Assembly (NCBI RefSeq): GCF_002831685.1
Contig: NZ_CP025119.1
Span: 1,213,001-1,277,000, forward strand
DNA: 64,000 nucleotides
Direction: 5' to 3'
Source of the DNA: Polaribacter sp. ALD11
Lineage (GTDB): Bacteria; Bacteroidota; Bacteroidia; Flavobacteriales; Flavobacteriaceae
Shown in pieces: positions 1 to 8,693 of the stretch (position 1 is the stretch's first letter; every line of letters starts with the position of its first letter). The translations under genes were made by a program, and so were the position numbers. Under the pieces are notes generated by a model that was not told the DNA's origin, made no database searches, and was given only the letters and a program-made list of their open reading frames with translations.

Positions 1-31
1 CAAATATTTAGCGGAATAAAAAACTAATGCC

Positions 32-157
32 AACACCGTATATAATTTATTGCTGGCTTTTCGACTACTTACGAAAGTCCTCGCGAACTTTCTTGGTCGG
101 TAATTATTTACTAAATTAGTTACTTAAAACACGCAACAAACCATATACAACAACGTT
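32..157 (+). repeat. attC-like site s1 (family A)
   Basis: Imperfect palindrome from AACACC to AACGTT. The outer stem starts GTATATAA and ends CATATAC. The inner hairpin is GAAAGTCC / GGACTTTC. It closes a cassette that begins left of the window and whose tail is bases 1-31 (ends AATGCCAAC). Confidence 0.85.
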
Positions 158-166
158 AGCAATTAT

Positions 167-874
167 ATGACCAAACCAACAGAAATACCGATTATTGATT
201 ATGCAGAATTTCTATTATTCGGAATTGAATTTTCTTTGGTTGATTTTAAAAAATATCAAACTACAATTGAGAATTTTTTAGACAAAGAGAAAAAGTCATT
301 GGACGAATCGTATAATAAAAGTCTGGCAGAATTAGACCAAGATGACTATAAAAAATATAATCAAATAGCAAAAGACTATTATTATAGAAGTGGAGATATT
401 GCAACCTTATTTCCTCATAATTTTAGAGCATCGTTTTTAGTACAAATAATAACTTTTATTGAACACGAATTGAAATTAATTTGTGAACATTACGAATTTG
501 AAAAACAAACGAAATATTCTATTAACGACTTGAAAGGAACTAATGATATTGAGAAAGCAAAACAGTTTCTAGAGAAATCTTGCAACGTAAATTTCCGAAA
601 TTTGGACAAAGAGTGGCAATTTATTTTGAAAATAAAACGAATTAGGAATAAATTAATCCATTCTCAAGGATTTGTAAAGAAAACAGAAAAGGATTGGAAA
701 GTATTTAATGATTTTAATAATAAATTAAAATATTTTGACTTCAGTCCAAAAGGAGAATTAGTAGAAGAGCCAAAATTGATAATTAAGAACAGATTACTGA
801 TTGACGATTTATTAAAAGTAACAGAAGATTTTTTTAATAAACTATTAGGAAAAGAATTAAAATACAATTGCTAA
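167..874 (+). CDS. HEPN-like protein, 235 aa
   Basis: A soluble, helical, lysine-rich protein with no signal peptide. Residues about 160-165 read RNKLIH, the Rx4H motif of HEPN-superfamily proteins, many of which are RNases in toxin-antitoxin or abortive-infection systems. The ATG lies 12 nt after the cassette-opening GTT of s1, so the cassette has no room for its own promoter. The TAA (872-874) overlaps the CTAAC opening of s2. Cassette ends are inverted repeats: GTTAGCAATTATA at the start and TACAATTGCTAAC at the end. The HEPN call rests on the motif and helical context only; the exact family is unknown. Confidence 0.6.
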   Translation: MTKPTEIPIIDYAEFLLFGIEFSLVDFKKYQTTIENFLDKEKKSLDESYNKSLAELDQDDYKKYNQIAKDYYYRSGDIATLFPHNFRASFLVQIITFIEHELKLICEHYEFEKQTKYSINDLKGTNDIEKAKQFLEKSCNVNFRNLDKEWQFILKIKRIRNKLIHSQGFVKKTEKDWKVFNDFNNKLKYFDFSPKGELVEEPKLIIKNRLLIDDLLKVTEDFFNKLLGKELKYNC

Positions 875-995
875 CACCGTATATAATTTATTGCTAGTAC
901 TCGCCTACTTACGAAAATCCTTAGGGATTTTCTATTCCGTTTTATTTACTAAATTTAGTGCTTCAAAAACGCAACAAACCATATACAAAAACGTT
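873..995 (+). repeat. attC-like site s2 (family A variant)
   Basis: Outer stem GTATATAA with inner hairpin GAAAATCC / GGATTTTC instead of GAAAGTCC / GGACTTTC, a compensated change. The stop codon of the HEPN-like gene lies across its first bases. Confidence 0.85.
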
Positions 996-1405
996 ACCAA
1001 AAATAGCTCAATCATTCAAATCCTGAATTTAAAATAGCATTTAAAATTGCGGAACACTCTCTGAAGATTGGAAAATTCTGAAAGAATTTTGTTTACATTT
1101 TTGAGAATTTAGAAAAATAAAAAGTAAAAACTGAGCAGTGTGGAATTGAGCAAAATGCGGAGTAAAATCTGTGTAAAATTATCTTTAAAACGAAAACTCA
1201 GAAAGGCTGAGAATTTCTTTAAAATCAAAAAAAAAAGTAAAAATTATTGGCGGAATTAAGCATGTAAGAAAACACTCAAACGCTGAAAAACCAAAATTGC
1301 GGAATTGAGCAAGATGTGGAATTAAAATATTGGCGGAATTTTCACTCTAACGCTGAATTTAGAAAATAATAAGAAAAATTGGAAAATAAAAAAACTACTT
1401 TTGGT
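993..1405 (+). repeat. non-coding cassette X, copy X1
   Basis: A 413-bp gene-less cassette with termini GTTACCAAAAA and TTTTTGGTAAC-like ends. It shares the variants CACTCTAACGCTG and CAATCATTC only with copy X9 at 52114, its closest relative. I see no conserved reading frame. A small hairpin CTCAG / CTGAG lies near the middle. Confidence 0.8.
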
Positions 1406-1415
1406 AACACCGTGT
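1406..1415 (+). repeat. left attachment core of the island (left part of split site s3)
   Basis: AACACCGTGT, repeated at 15498-15507. Intact family C sites continue with ATAAAAAATTGC at this point; here the sequence switches to TGTGTAAGCAACACC. This is the left half of s3, cut by the island. Confidence 0.85.
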
Positions 1416-1476
1416 TGTGTAAGCAACACCCTGTATGTATTGATTTTATTAGATTAAATAACAATAATTAAAAAAA

Positions 1477-1495
1477 GGTACAACATAGGTACAAC
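1477..1495 (+). repeat. putative arm-type integrase sites, left end
   Basis: Two direct GGTACAAC copies (1477-1484 and 1488-1495), matching the pair at 15363-15382 near the other end. The arm-site role is inferred from symmetry and position. Confidence 0.4.
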
Positions 1496-1540
1496 TTTTA
1501 AAATTATAGAATTGTGAAGAAAATATAGTGATCTATAGTC

Positions 1541-1577
1541 ACAAAAAAACCGTTACAAATATATTGTAACGGTTTCT
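1541..1577 (-). terminator. rho-independent terminator of the DUF6266 gene
   Basis: AACCGTTACAA (1548-1558) pairs with TTGTAACGGTT (1564-1574). Read on the minus strand it is followed by a run of seven T, just downstream of the stop codon at 1605. Confidence 0.75.
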
Positions 1578-1604
1578 CTTTGCTTGTATTTACGCTTAAA
1601 GTTA

Positions 1605-2246
1605 TTAAGCTGCCGTACCAGAGCCTAAATACAAACTGTTTGATACTTGTGTACCATCGGCAGAAACAAACGCCATAAATAGCTCTACTGTATCTCCTGC
1701 ATAGGTATTTGGTATTGTAACCACTTGCGAACCTACAGTTCTATCAGCACCATCCAAAATAGAAATTGATTCTTTTTTGCTCGGATTATAAACCAATACC
1801 ATTGCTTTGTCAGTCGTATTTGCATTGCCTTCTGCTGAGTTATCATCCCAATCAAAACTTACTTGTCCTGCTGTTGTTAAATCGGTTATACCATTCAATA
1901 CACTAGATAAAGAACCCCTACTCAATAAAGCTAAAGAATAATCAATCGTGAAGTTAGGTGCAATTCCTCCTACCGCATTATTTAACACATAAGACATTGC
2001 TGCATTAAATTCTGTTTTCTTGGTCGCAAATGACTTATAACCGATTTTAATAAAACCTTTAGTCGCTTGCAGATACTCCAATGTAATAGTAAATTTATTA
2101 CGCTGATTTACCTGTCCCTCTGTTCGAGGATTCGCCACGCTTGATGGCTTAATTCTGATGTAGTCAATACCTTTCCAACTACCTCCAATTACGTTACCTA
2201 CTTTTCCTGATAACCCTCCTAAAATACCCTGTGCAATTTTACCCAT
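1605..2246 (-). CDS. DUF6266 family protein, 213 aa
   Basis: The N-terminus (MGKIAQGILGGLSGKVGNV, then SWKGIDYIR) is the conserved opening of the DUF6266 family, common in Bacteroidota and of unknown function. The body is polar and beta-rich, with no signal peptide or membrane segment. It stands alone near the left end of the island with its own terminator. It is separated from the rest of the cargo by 1.2 kb of non-coding DNA, so it is probably a separate transcription unit. Confidence 0.75.
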   Translation of the reverse strand: MGKIAQGILGGLSGKVGNVIGGSWKGIDYIRIKPSSVANPRTEGQVNQRNKFTITLEYLQATKGFIKIGYKSFATKKTEFNAAMSYVLNNAVGGIAPNFTIDYSLALLSRGSLSSVLNGITDLTTAGQVSFDWDDNSAEGNANTTDKAMVLVYNPSKKESISILDGADRTVGSQVVTIPNTYAGDTVELFMAFVSADGTQVSNSLYLGSGTAA

Positions 2247-2762
2247 TACTATTTAAATTTAAAATTAATACTCGTTCGGATTTGGTACGGACTTGATATT
2301 GCTTTTAAACCTTACTTACTATCTTAATATATGATAAAAATATGACTTATTAGCTGTTTTAAAGGCTTTAAGATACTTATGCGCTAAGCTTCATTCGATT
2401 GCTTAGTGTTAATATAATTATTTAAGAAAACGACATTAAAAAAGTGATTTCATCATTTTTTCCAGTTTTTTTTTTAAAGAAATGAGACAAGTAAATATTT
2501 TTTTTGCGAAGAAACTAAATAAATTTAGCCGTTTTTTTTTTGCAGCTGAATGAGATAAGGAAAAAAATGCTTTCCTCGTTTTTAAATATTGATAAACAGA
2601 GGCTGGATTTGAGCGTGGGGTTTGTCAATTTTTAAAAATGTGAGCCCAATGGCGATTGAATGACATAATATTTTGTCTAAAATCAATTAATCATCATTTT
2701 TTTTCATATATTTAAGTTTCTTTTTCATAGAAGTCTTTTCATAGACTTTTACATAGCAATTT

Positions 2763-2792
2763 ACCCACCTCTCTACGATGTGGGTTTTTCTT
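2763..2792 (+). terminator. terminator-like hairpin
   Basis: ACCCAC (2763-2768) pairs with GTGGGT (2780-2785) and is followed by TTTTTC on the + strand. I see no + strand gene upstream that it would serve. Confidence 0.4.
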
Positions 2793-2817
2793 TTAAATAA
2801 TTTCATTTAAAATAATT

Positions 2818-3072
2818 AAAGTACCTAGTGCGCTGGCAGAAGCGAGGATAAGGGTAAAGACTTTTTATTTGTGCTTTCTAATTTTATTGAGGTTTTATTA
2901 AAAGTGAATGCCTCCTATTTGTAATTTTAATGAATTGATTTTCTTATTAAATTACTTCTTCTATTTTTATACTTGCATTTACTTTTAGTGAAAACGGTTG
3001 CTACTAATTTTCTTCACAAATAAAAAGTTTTACTCTTATTGGCTTTTTTTGATTTTATAGGTGCTTTATAAA
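2818..3072. repeat. 255-bp imperfect inverted repeat
   Basis: Left-arm words TAAAGTACCTA, ACTTTTTATTTGTG and TTAAAAGTGAATGC return in reverse complement and in order on the right as GCATTTACTTTTAGT, CACAAATAAAAAGT and TAGGTGCTTTA. The whole segment could form one long hairpin. Confidence 0.6.
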
Positions 3073-3228
3073 TTGTATTTAATTTTCTGCTTTTAATTAT
3101 TGAGTTCTTAGGTTGATTTTAAAGTTGCCAAAAGCACTTATAAAAACAATGCAACACAGCCGAATTGTTATTAAAATATCTAAATATTATTATAAATATC
3201 CTACATGAGCGCTGGATGAGCGGCTATT

Positions 3229-3292
3229 TTACATAATAGCAGTTATAACTACCTGGAGTTTACGAAAGAGTATTATAACTTCTATTATGTAA
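3229..3292. repeat. hairpin with 20-bp arms
   Basis: TTACATAATAG + AGTTATAA (3229-3248) pairs with TTATAACT + CTATTATGTAA (3273-3292), with one mismatch and a 24-nt loop. No T-run follows, so it is not a simple terminator. Confidence 0.7.
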
Positions 3293-3504
3293 CTTAGCTT
3301 TGGGGAGTTTTGGGTTTTATGAAAACAATATTAAAGATTGCTTTTTATAGTTGTATTTGAGTTTGCGAAAATACAAGCTGTAAAATGCAAGTACCTTTAG
3401 AATACTAAAACGCTAAACTTGCGGAGGTGTGCGGAACAAAACAAAAAACAGAGACTTTTGAAGTTATGAAAAAACTGGATTTTGTTTTGTGGGGAATAAA
3501 AAAT

Positions 3505-4656
3505 CTATAACTTAATTATCTTTTTATTAACAATTGTATTATTAACTTCTACTTTCAAAATATATAAACCTTTTGAAAAAGAAGAAATATCAATCCTATT
3601 TACTGATTTTGATTTTAAAACTAACTGACCTAAAGTATTGTAAATATTACAATTATAAATACCAAAATTAACCTCATCTTTAATGTAAATAAAATCTTTT
3701 GTAAACGTAGGATATATATTTAAAGACTGAGCAACTACATTATTTAAACTTAAAGTACCCCAAGTGTCTTCTACAATACTACCACCCCATATTAATGTTG
3801 ATAAATATGGATTATCGATATATGGATTACGATTACCTTGTGCTGAATAAATTATTTCATTTCTACCTCTTTCAAACTGAGAAACAGGGTCTTGCGCATT
3901 CCATTCCAAAAAGACATTCGGCATTGTTGATGTACTATTCAAATTACCATACCCTATATTTATTGCTTTACATTGGTCTGGATAACGTGTATACATATAC
4001 ATTATAATACGAGCTACATCACCTTTCCATTCATCACCTGGATAAAAATTACCAATTGTTGTTATATGTGCATTACCGACATCATCTTGAAAAAGACGAT
4101 TGTTACGTGAACTATTCATTTGACTATCACAAGCTCTTAAATTATGAACATCTGTACCTGAACTTGGGTAAGAATTATCTAAATTAGGTGTAGCCAAAGA
4201 CTTTGAAAATACGTGTTCACGATTCCACAAACCAATACAAGATGACGAATGACACGATAAATCTTTACTACGAGAATAATCGTTATTCGTTAGTGCATCA
4301 GTATTATTATAACCATACATTAATAAAATATCAGAACTTGATGGATTCTCTAAATCTGATTGTTTTAAAACATCCCAAGTATCTAATGAACTTGATGTGT
4401 AACGCACTAAAATAGTATGTGTATTTGTAACTAATGTGGTTAGTTGTGTTTTAATATCTTCACCTGATTGTGAAAAATCAATACCTGAATAATAAGAAGG
4501 GGTTTGAGAAAATAATACAGAAGGAAATAAAAGAAGTATTAATAAAGTTTTTTGTGAAAACAAATTATTATTAAAACTGTATCTAAAAATTGATTTTGAA
4601 ATTAAATAAACAAAATACCAAATTGCAAAGTCAACTATTTTTTTTAATTTAAACAT
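3505..4656 (-). CDS. secreted endonuclease I family nuclease with T9SS sorting domain
   Basis: The central part (about residues 60-290) is an endonuclease I (EndA/NucM-like) domain: it has the WNREHVF motif with the catalytic His, then GTDVHNLRA, NSSRNNR and GNFYPGDEWKGDVAR. Residues about 300-383 form a type IX secretion C-terminal domain (NIYPTFTKDFIYI... GLYILKV... KIIKL), so the enzyme is exported and cleaves DNA outside the cell. The signal peptide (TLLILLLFPSVLFSQ) starts only near residue 36, so the true start may be a TTG near residue 34; the long N-terminal extension is suspicious. It begins 4 nt after the DUF5655 gene, making it the last gene of the restriction operon. Confidence 0.85.
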   Translation of the reverse strand: MFKLKKIVDFAIWYFVYLISKSIFRYSFNNNLFSQKTLLILLLFPSVLFSQTPSYYSGIDFSQSGEDIKTQLTTLVTNTHTILVRYTSSSLDTWDVLKQSDLENPSSSDILLMYGYNNTDALTNNDYSRSKDLSCHSSSCIGLWNREHVFSKSLATPNLDNSYPSSGTDVHNLRACDSQMNSSRNNRLFQDDVGNAHITTIGNFYPGDEWKGDVARIIMYMYTRYPDQCKAINIGYGNLNSTSTMPNVFLEWNAQDPVSQFERGRNEIIYSAQGNRNPYIDNPYLSTLIWGGSIVEDTWGTLSLNNVVAQSLNIYPTFTKDFIYIKDEVNFGIYNCNIYNTLGQLVLKSKSVNRIDISSFSKGLYILKVEVNNTIVNKKIIKL

Positions 4657-4660
4657 AAAT

Positions 4661-5566
4661 TTATATAGCTTGTTTAATTAAGTATAGAATATACTCTAAA
4701 TTATCATTATTTTTTATTACTAATTCATAATCTCCATTTCCCCAATGACCTGTATTTGATACATCACGCATTAGGTTTTTAGGGTCTTCTAATTTACCTT
4801 TTTGTAGATTGATAAATAGTTTAATACCCTTTTTAAGTGTAACAATATCAGCTATATTTTTATCCTTTTTAAAAGCTATGTATAGTTTTTTAGGCTCTAA
4901 TTCAATATCATCTGCTAAGGCTAAAATAGCGTCTTTATAGGTTTCGTACAACTCTTTTACTTTATCTGGATAACTATCTAAATGAAATTCTTCTGTATAT
5001 ACTTTTATCTCTTTTGTAACTGCTTCTAATTGTGTATTGCTTGATGTAATTGGCTTGATGCTTTCTGCCGATTTACTTTTCTTTATTTGATCTACACTAA
5101 TCAAATTGTTTTCATAACGTTTCACTTCCCACAACTCAATCGCTATATCTTTAAAATTTGTTGCTGCTCTTTGATTTTCTGTAAAACTTGTAGATACAAA
5201 TACTACTCTTGTTTGACTCCAATCTACATCTGTACGTTTTAAGTTTTGTTTTAAAGTCTCGTTATATTCTACAATAAAATCAGCCTTATTTTCTAGCATT
5301 AAACTTAAATATGTAAATCCTTGGTCTACTACACTTATATTTTTACTTCTTTTATATTCAATTATTATAAATGCATTTGACTGTTTATCGTATGCTAAAG
5401 TATCTATACGTTTATTTTTAATAGAGAATTCTGATTTTACTAATTGTAAATCCATTAACTCATTTAAATTATTCTCAAAAAGCGATTGTATTTCTCTTTC
5501 TAATTTAAATGGTTTCTCTTTTAAAATACTAGTATATTCTTTTGATTTTAAGTTATATAAGTGCAT
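4661..5566 (-). CDS. DUF5655 / PD-(D/E)XK-like protein, 301 aa
   Basis: The first ~130 residues resemble a PD-(D/E)XK nuclease core (KRIDTLAYDKQSNAFIIIEYKR: Asp, then E-Y-K). The C-terminal ~100 residues match the DUF5655 type (AFKKDKNIADIVTLKKGIKLFINL... GHWGNGDYELVIK). Such proteins are often found beside methyltransferase-helicase defence genes and are a plausible nuclease subunit. It sits 3 nt from the GIY-YIG gene, in the same operon. The domain assignment is from memory of motifs; the nuclease role is inferred. Confidence 0.65.
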   Translation of the reverse strand: MHLYNLKSKEYTSILKEKPFKLEREIQSLFENNLNELMDLQLVKSEFSIKNKRIDTLAYDKQSNAFIIIEYKRSKNISVVDQGFTYLSLMLENKADFIVEYNETLKQNLKRTDVDWSQTRVVFVSTSFTENQRAATNFKDIAIELWEVKRYENNLISVDQIKKSKSAESIKPITSSNTQLEAVTKEIKVYTEEFHLDSYPDKVKELYETYKDAILALADDIELEPKKLYIAFKKDKNIADIVTLKKGIKLFINLQKGKLEDPKNLMRDVSNTGHWGNGDYELVIKNNDNLEYILYLIKQAI

Positions 5567-5569
5567 TTT

Positions 5570-6760
5570 TTATTTTTCTATTAATACCATATTAACACTA
5601 TCAAATTTAAATTTCACAATATCACCTGATAAAATTAATGTAACTACTTTATCAATAATTGGTCTTGGTGCAACAAACCATTCTCTTGGTGTTATCCTTT
5701 TTCCTTCATCATCAAAGACATCTACATTTAAACAAACATCTGCAAAGAAACGATGTATTAGATGCTCAAACTTTTGCGCCTCTATATTGTAGCAAGCGTA
5801 CTTATCCAATAAATGAACATCTGCATACAAATAAGTAGATTCTTTAGAAGCATTTTTAATACGCTCATTTACATCAACAGATGAAAAGCCAATTTTATAC
5901 AAATCATTAATTGCTGCTATATCTGGATTGGTAGATTTTGACCTTAATACATATACCCAACCTGTTTGAACATCTTCTTCATTTACAATATTTGCATTTT
6001 TAAAAAGTTCTTCTTCTGCATCTTTATCTGTATCTGAAACAATACTTCCGTTATTATATAATGCTTTTGCCAATGAGCGATAAAACATATTACTAACTGT
6101 ACCATTTTCAAAAATAGTTATAGTCCTACCATCTTTTCTTGTTCTATCACCTATTTGCCTATCTTCTGAACCATCTTTTTCTAAAAATAACAATACACCA
6201 TCTAAAACATAATATTTACCTTCTTCAAGGTTTTTTTCTACGTCTTTAAATTCTTTTAATTTACGTTTACCTTCTCTTAATTCTTTATGTACTTTTTTAA
6301 ATTGTGTTTCATAAGGTGCAAAATCCTTATTACTCATTGCTTTTCTTCTTGCTGTAAAATCTGTTTCTGCTCTTTCTGATGCGCTCTTTACATTCTTCAA
6401 CTTAAATATAGACAAGGTTTCATCTGTATCTAATATACCTAAATCATCATCATTTAATATATCTTCTACTGATTTTATTTCTTCTTTGGTATTTAAAAGA
6501 TTATGTGAATCATAAGGTTTTAAAACCTCTACTTTTTTAGCATCTTTTCTTAATGCTTTTAATCTTGATAGTAGTTTAAACTCAGTTACATTAGTTGCTT
6601 CTGGTTCACGATTATTTTTTTCAAAAAAGACATTAATATCTTGGAACGATTCAATTAAGCGTTCATCTTCAGTTTTTACATTAGAGTTTTTGGCTTTAGA
6701 ATCTAAAATTCCAAACTCATCATCATTAAATATATCTGCTAATATTTTCTTTTTACTCAT
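5570..6760 (-). CDS. GIY-YIG (T5orf172-type) nuclease family protein, 396 aa
   Basis: Residues about 268-375 carry a GIY-YIG domain of the T5orf172 type (GWVYVLRS... DLYKIGFSS... ERI... EHLIHRFFAD... REWF). The N-terminal half is charged and coiled-coil-like, with a duplicated FNDDEFGILD / LNDDDLGILD motif near residues 10 and 105. The start overlaps the helicase gene end by 8 nt (6753-6760), so the two are probably translationally coupled. It is likely the DNA-cleaving component of the island's restriction-like system. Confidence 0.8.
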   Translation of the reverse strand: MSKKKILADIFNDDEFGILDSKAKNSNVKTEDERLIESFQDINVFFEKNNREPEATNVTEFKLLSRLKALRKDAKKVEVLKPYDSHNLLNTKEEIKSVEDILNDDDLGILDTDETLSIFKLKNVKSASERAETDFTARRKAMSNKDFAPYETQFKKVHKELREGKRKLKEFKDVEKNLEEGKYYVLDGVLLFLEKDGSEDRQIGDRTRKDGRTITIFENGTVSNMFYRSLAKALYNNGSIVSDTDKDAEEELFKNANIVNEEDVQTGWVYVLRSKSTNPDIAAINDLYKIGFSSVDVNERIKNASKESTYLYADVHLLDKYACYNIEAQKFEHLIHRFFADVCLNVDVFDDEGKRITPREWFVAPRPIIDKVVTLILSGDIVKFKFDSVNMVLIEK

Positions 6761-8690
6761 TTGCTTGGGCTTTACGCTTTTGCTCTCTTAAAAATATGAT
6801 TGCCTCTGCTAAACGTCTTTCTTGTGGGTCGAAAGATTGAATGCTTGGTTGTTCTCCTGTTTTTGCTATCCAGTTCTTTATTTTAGGCCACAATATAATT
6901 GCTTCTTCATCTGTCATTGTTATTCTTGTCGCCTCAATAGTTTCTTGAATTGCTTTAAATACTGATGCTGTTACAGATTTAGATAATATCTCAAATGCTT
7001 TTTGAAATGGATTGATTGTATCTATCAAATCAATATTAATATCATCAATATTAACAAAACTATCTGCCATACGAATAAAGCGTTTATCACCTACTTCTTC
7101 AATAGTACCATTTTTAATTACAGAATCTACAACTATATGTTGACGTACAGCTTCTACTTCTTCATCTGATAAGTCTGGATAGGTTTCTTTAATAATTTTA
7201 GGTATCAATACTTTATTAATAACTTCTGGGTCTACATTACCAGGCATTGCCTTTAGCATTGTATCATCTTGCATTATTTTTGCTTTCAAGTCATTAATAT
7301 CACTTTCAATAATATCTTTTGCTCTTTGTGAACTTGGTAACTTAAAGCCATTTATTTTTATAGTATCATCGTCATCTTCTGAATCATCATCATCTTCGTC
7401 TGGAAATTTTGGTTTAAATTTAAAGTTAGGTGCTAATACCTGTTCCATTAATAATGATGCTGTAATAGCTTTTAGCATATTATTTACGGATAGTTTTACT
7501 AAATCATCTTCTGCATCAGGTTGCGCAATTAAATTAGTAAACTGTGAATGTGATTTATTTGCACTATCTCTTGTTGCCCTACCTATAATTTGAATAATTT
7601 CTGTTAATGAACCTCTATAACCAACCGTTAATGCGTGTTCACAATATGGCCAATCAAACCCTTCTTTTGCCATACCTAATGCTATGATAATATCTATATC
7701 ATCTACACTTTTTACATTACGCAAATACTCTTGTATTTTATCTCTTTCTTTTTGAATATCATTAACAAGGTCTGCTATTTTTATAATTTTACCTGACTTT
7801 TTACTTTTGACATACAACACTCCTGTTTTAGGGTCTTGATAATCAATGTCACCAATTGTTTCAATAATTCTACCAACTTCTTGTTCTTTATCTTTTTCAG
7901 ATTCACCTGAATTAACACTTGGTATGTGAACTATTGTTTTCTTATTTTCATCTAATATCTCGTGAATAGCAGAAGTATATTTCCCTTGATAAAAGTGATA
8001 CCCAATACCTAATGATTTTAAATAATTATAGCCATTTAATTGTTGGTAATAATCATATTTAACTTTAGTAAACTTTGCTTCATCTTCTGGTAATAAAATA
8101 GGTACAGAATCTCCTCTAAAGAAAGAACCTGTCATTGCTACTACGTGCGCAGTAGATTTATCCATTATACTACTTAGTACAATACCCAATTTGTTATCGC
8201 CATCTACAGATACGTGATGAAATTCATCTATTGCCAATAAACAATCATTTAGTTGTTTTTCGTCTATTGCATCAAAAGCAAAACGTAAAGTAGCGTGTGT
8301 ACATATTAGTATTTTTTCATCACTTTCTAAAAAGTTTAGAAATGCAGTTACTTTGCTTTTTTCTACACCAGGCGTACATAAATTATATCTTGGATTAGGT
8401 TGCCAATCTGCAAAAAAACCAAACTTCTTTAATTCTGTTTTAGCAAACGAACTACCAATAGACCTTTCGGGAACTGCTACAATTACCTTTTTAATATCTT
8501 GATTTATTAATTTATCTAAACCAATAAACATTAATGCACGAGATTTACCAGAAGCTGGCGGTGCTTTAATTAATAAATATTGAGCAGTACGAGCCTCGAA
8601 TGCTTTTTGTTGCATTTCTCTCATACCATATTCATTGGTACTTTTACTTTTTCCTGTTTGTTGGTATTTTATGTGTACTATATCTGGCAT
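6753..8690 (-). CDS. DEAD/DEAH-box (SF2) helicase, 645 aa
   Basis: Walker A is APPASGKS (43-50) and motif II is DEFH (155-158). TGSFF (motif III) and QIIGRATRDS (motif VI) complete an SF2 helicase of the type found in type I and III restriction subunits. An acidic stretch (DEDDDDSEDDDD) lies near residue 430. It follows the methyltransferase gene by 3 nt and overlaps the GIY-YIG gene. Its role is probably DNA translocation for restriction; it has no nuclease domain of its own that I can see. Confidence 0.85.
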   Translation of the reverse strand: MPDIVHIKYQQTGKSKSTNEYGMREMQQKAFEARTAQYLLIKAPPASGKSRALMFIGLDKLINQDIKKVIVAVPERSIGSSFAKTELKKFGFFADWQPNPRYNLCTPGVEKSKVTAFLNFLESDEKILICTHATLRFAFDAIDEKQLNDCLLAIDEFHHVSVDGDNKLGIVLSSIMDKSTAHVVAMTGSFFRGDSVPILLPEDEAKFTKVKYDYYQQLNGYNYLKSLGIGYHFYQGKYTSAIHEILDENKKTIVHIPSVNSGESEKDKEQEVGRIIETIGDIDYQDPKTGVLYVKSKKSGKIIKIADLVNDIQKERDKIQEYLRNVKSVDDIDIIIALGMAKEGFDWPYCEHALTVGYRGSLTEIIQIIGRATRDSANKSHSQFTNLIAQPDAEDDLVKLSVNNMLKAITASLLMEQVLAPNFKFKPKFPDEDDDDSEDDDDTIKINGFKLPSSQRAKDIIESDINDLKAKIMQDDTMLKAMPGNVDPEVINKVLIPKIIKETYPDLSDEEVEAVRQHIVVDSVIKNGTIEEVGDKRFIRMADSFVNIDDINIDLIDTINPFQKAFEILSKSVTASVFKAIQETIEATRITMTDEEAIILWPKIKNWIAKTGEQPSIQSFDPQERRLAEAIIFLREQKRKAQANE

Positions 8691-8693
8691 AAA

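Larger units (their letters stand above)
2247..3504. other. 1.2-kb non-coding region with large inverted repeats
   Basis: No credible gene on either strand. It is AT-rich with several long inverted repeats (2818-3072 and 3229-3292) and a terminator-like hairpin. In an island with a Rep-like gene it is a candidate replication or transfer origin, but nothing in the sequence proves this. Confidence 0.5.

Noticed and set aside
2247..3504. Small genes in the 1.2-kb island gap
   Set aside because: No frame with plausible start, length and codon use; the region is dominated by inverted repeats.
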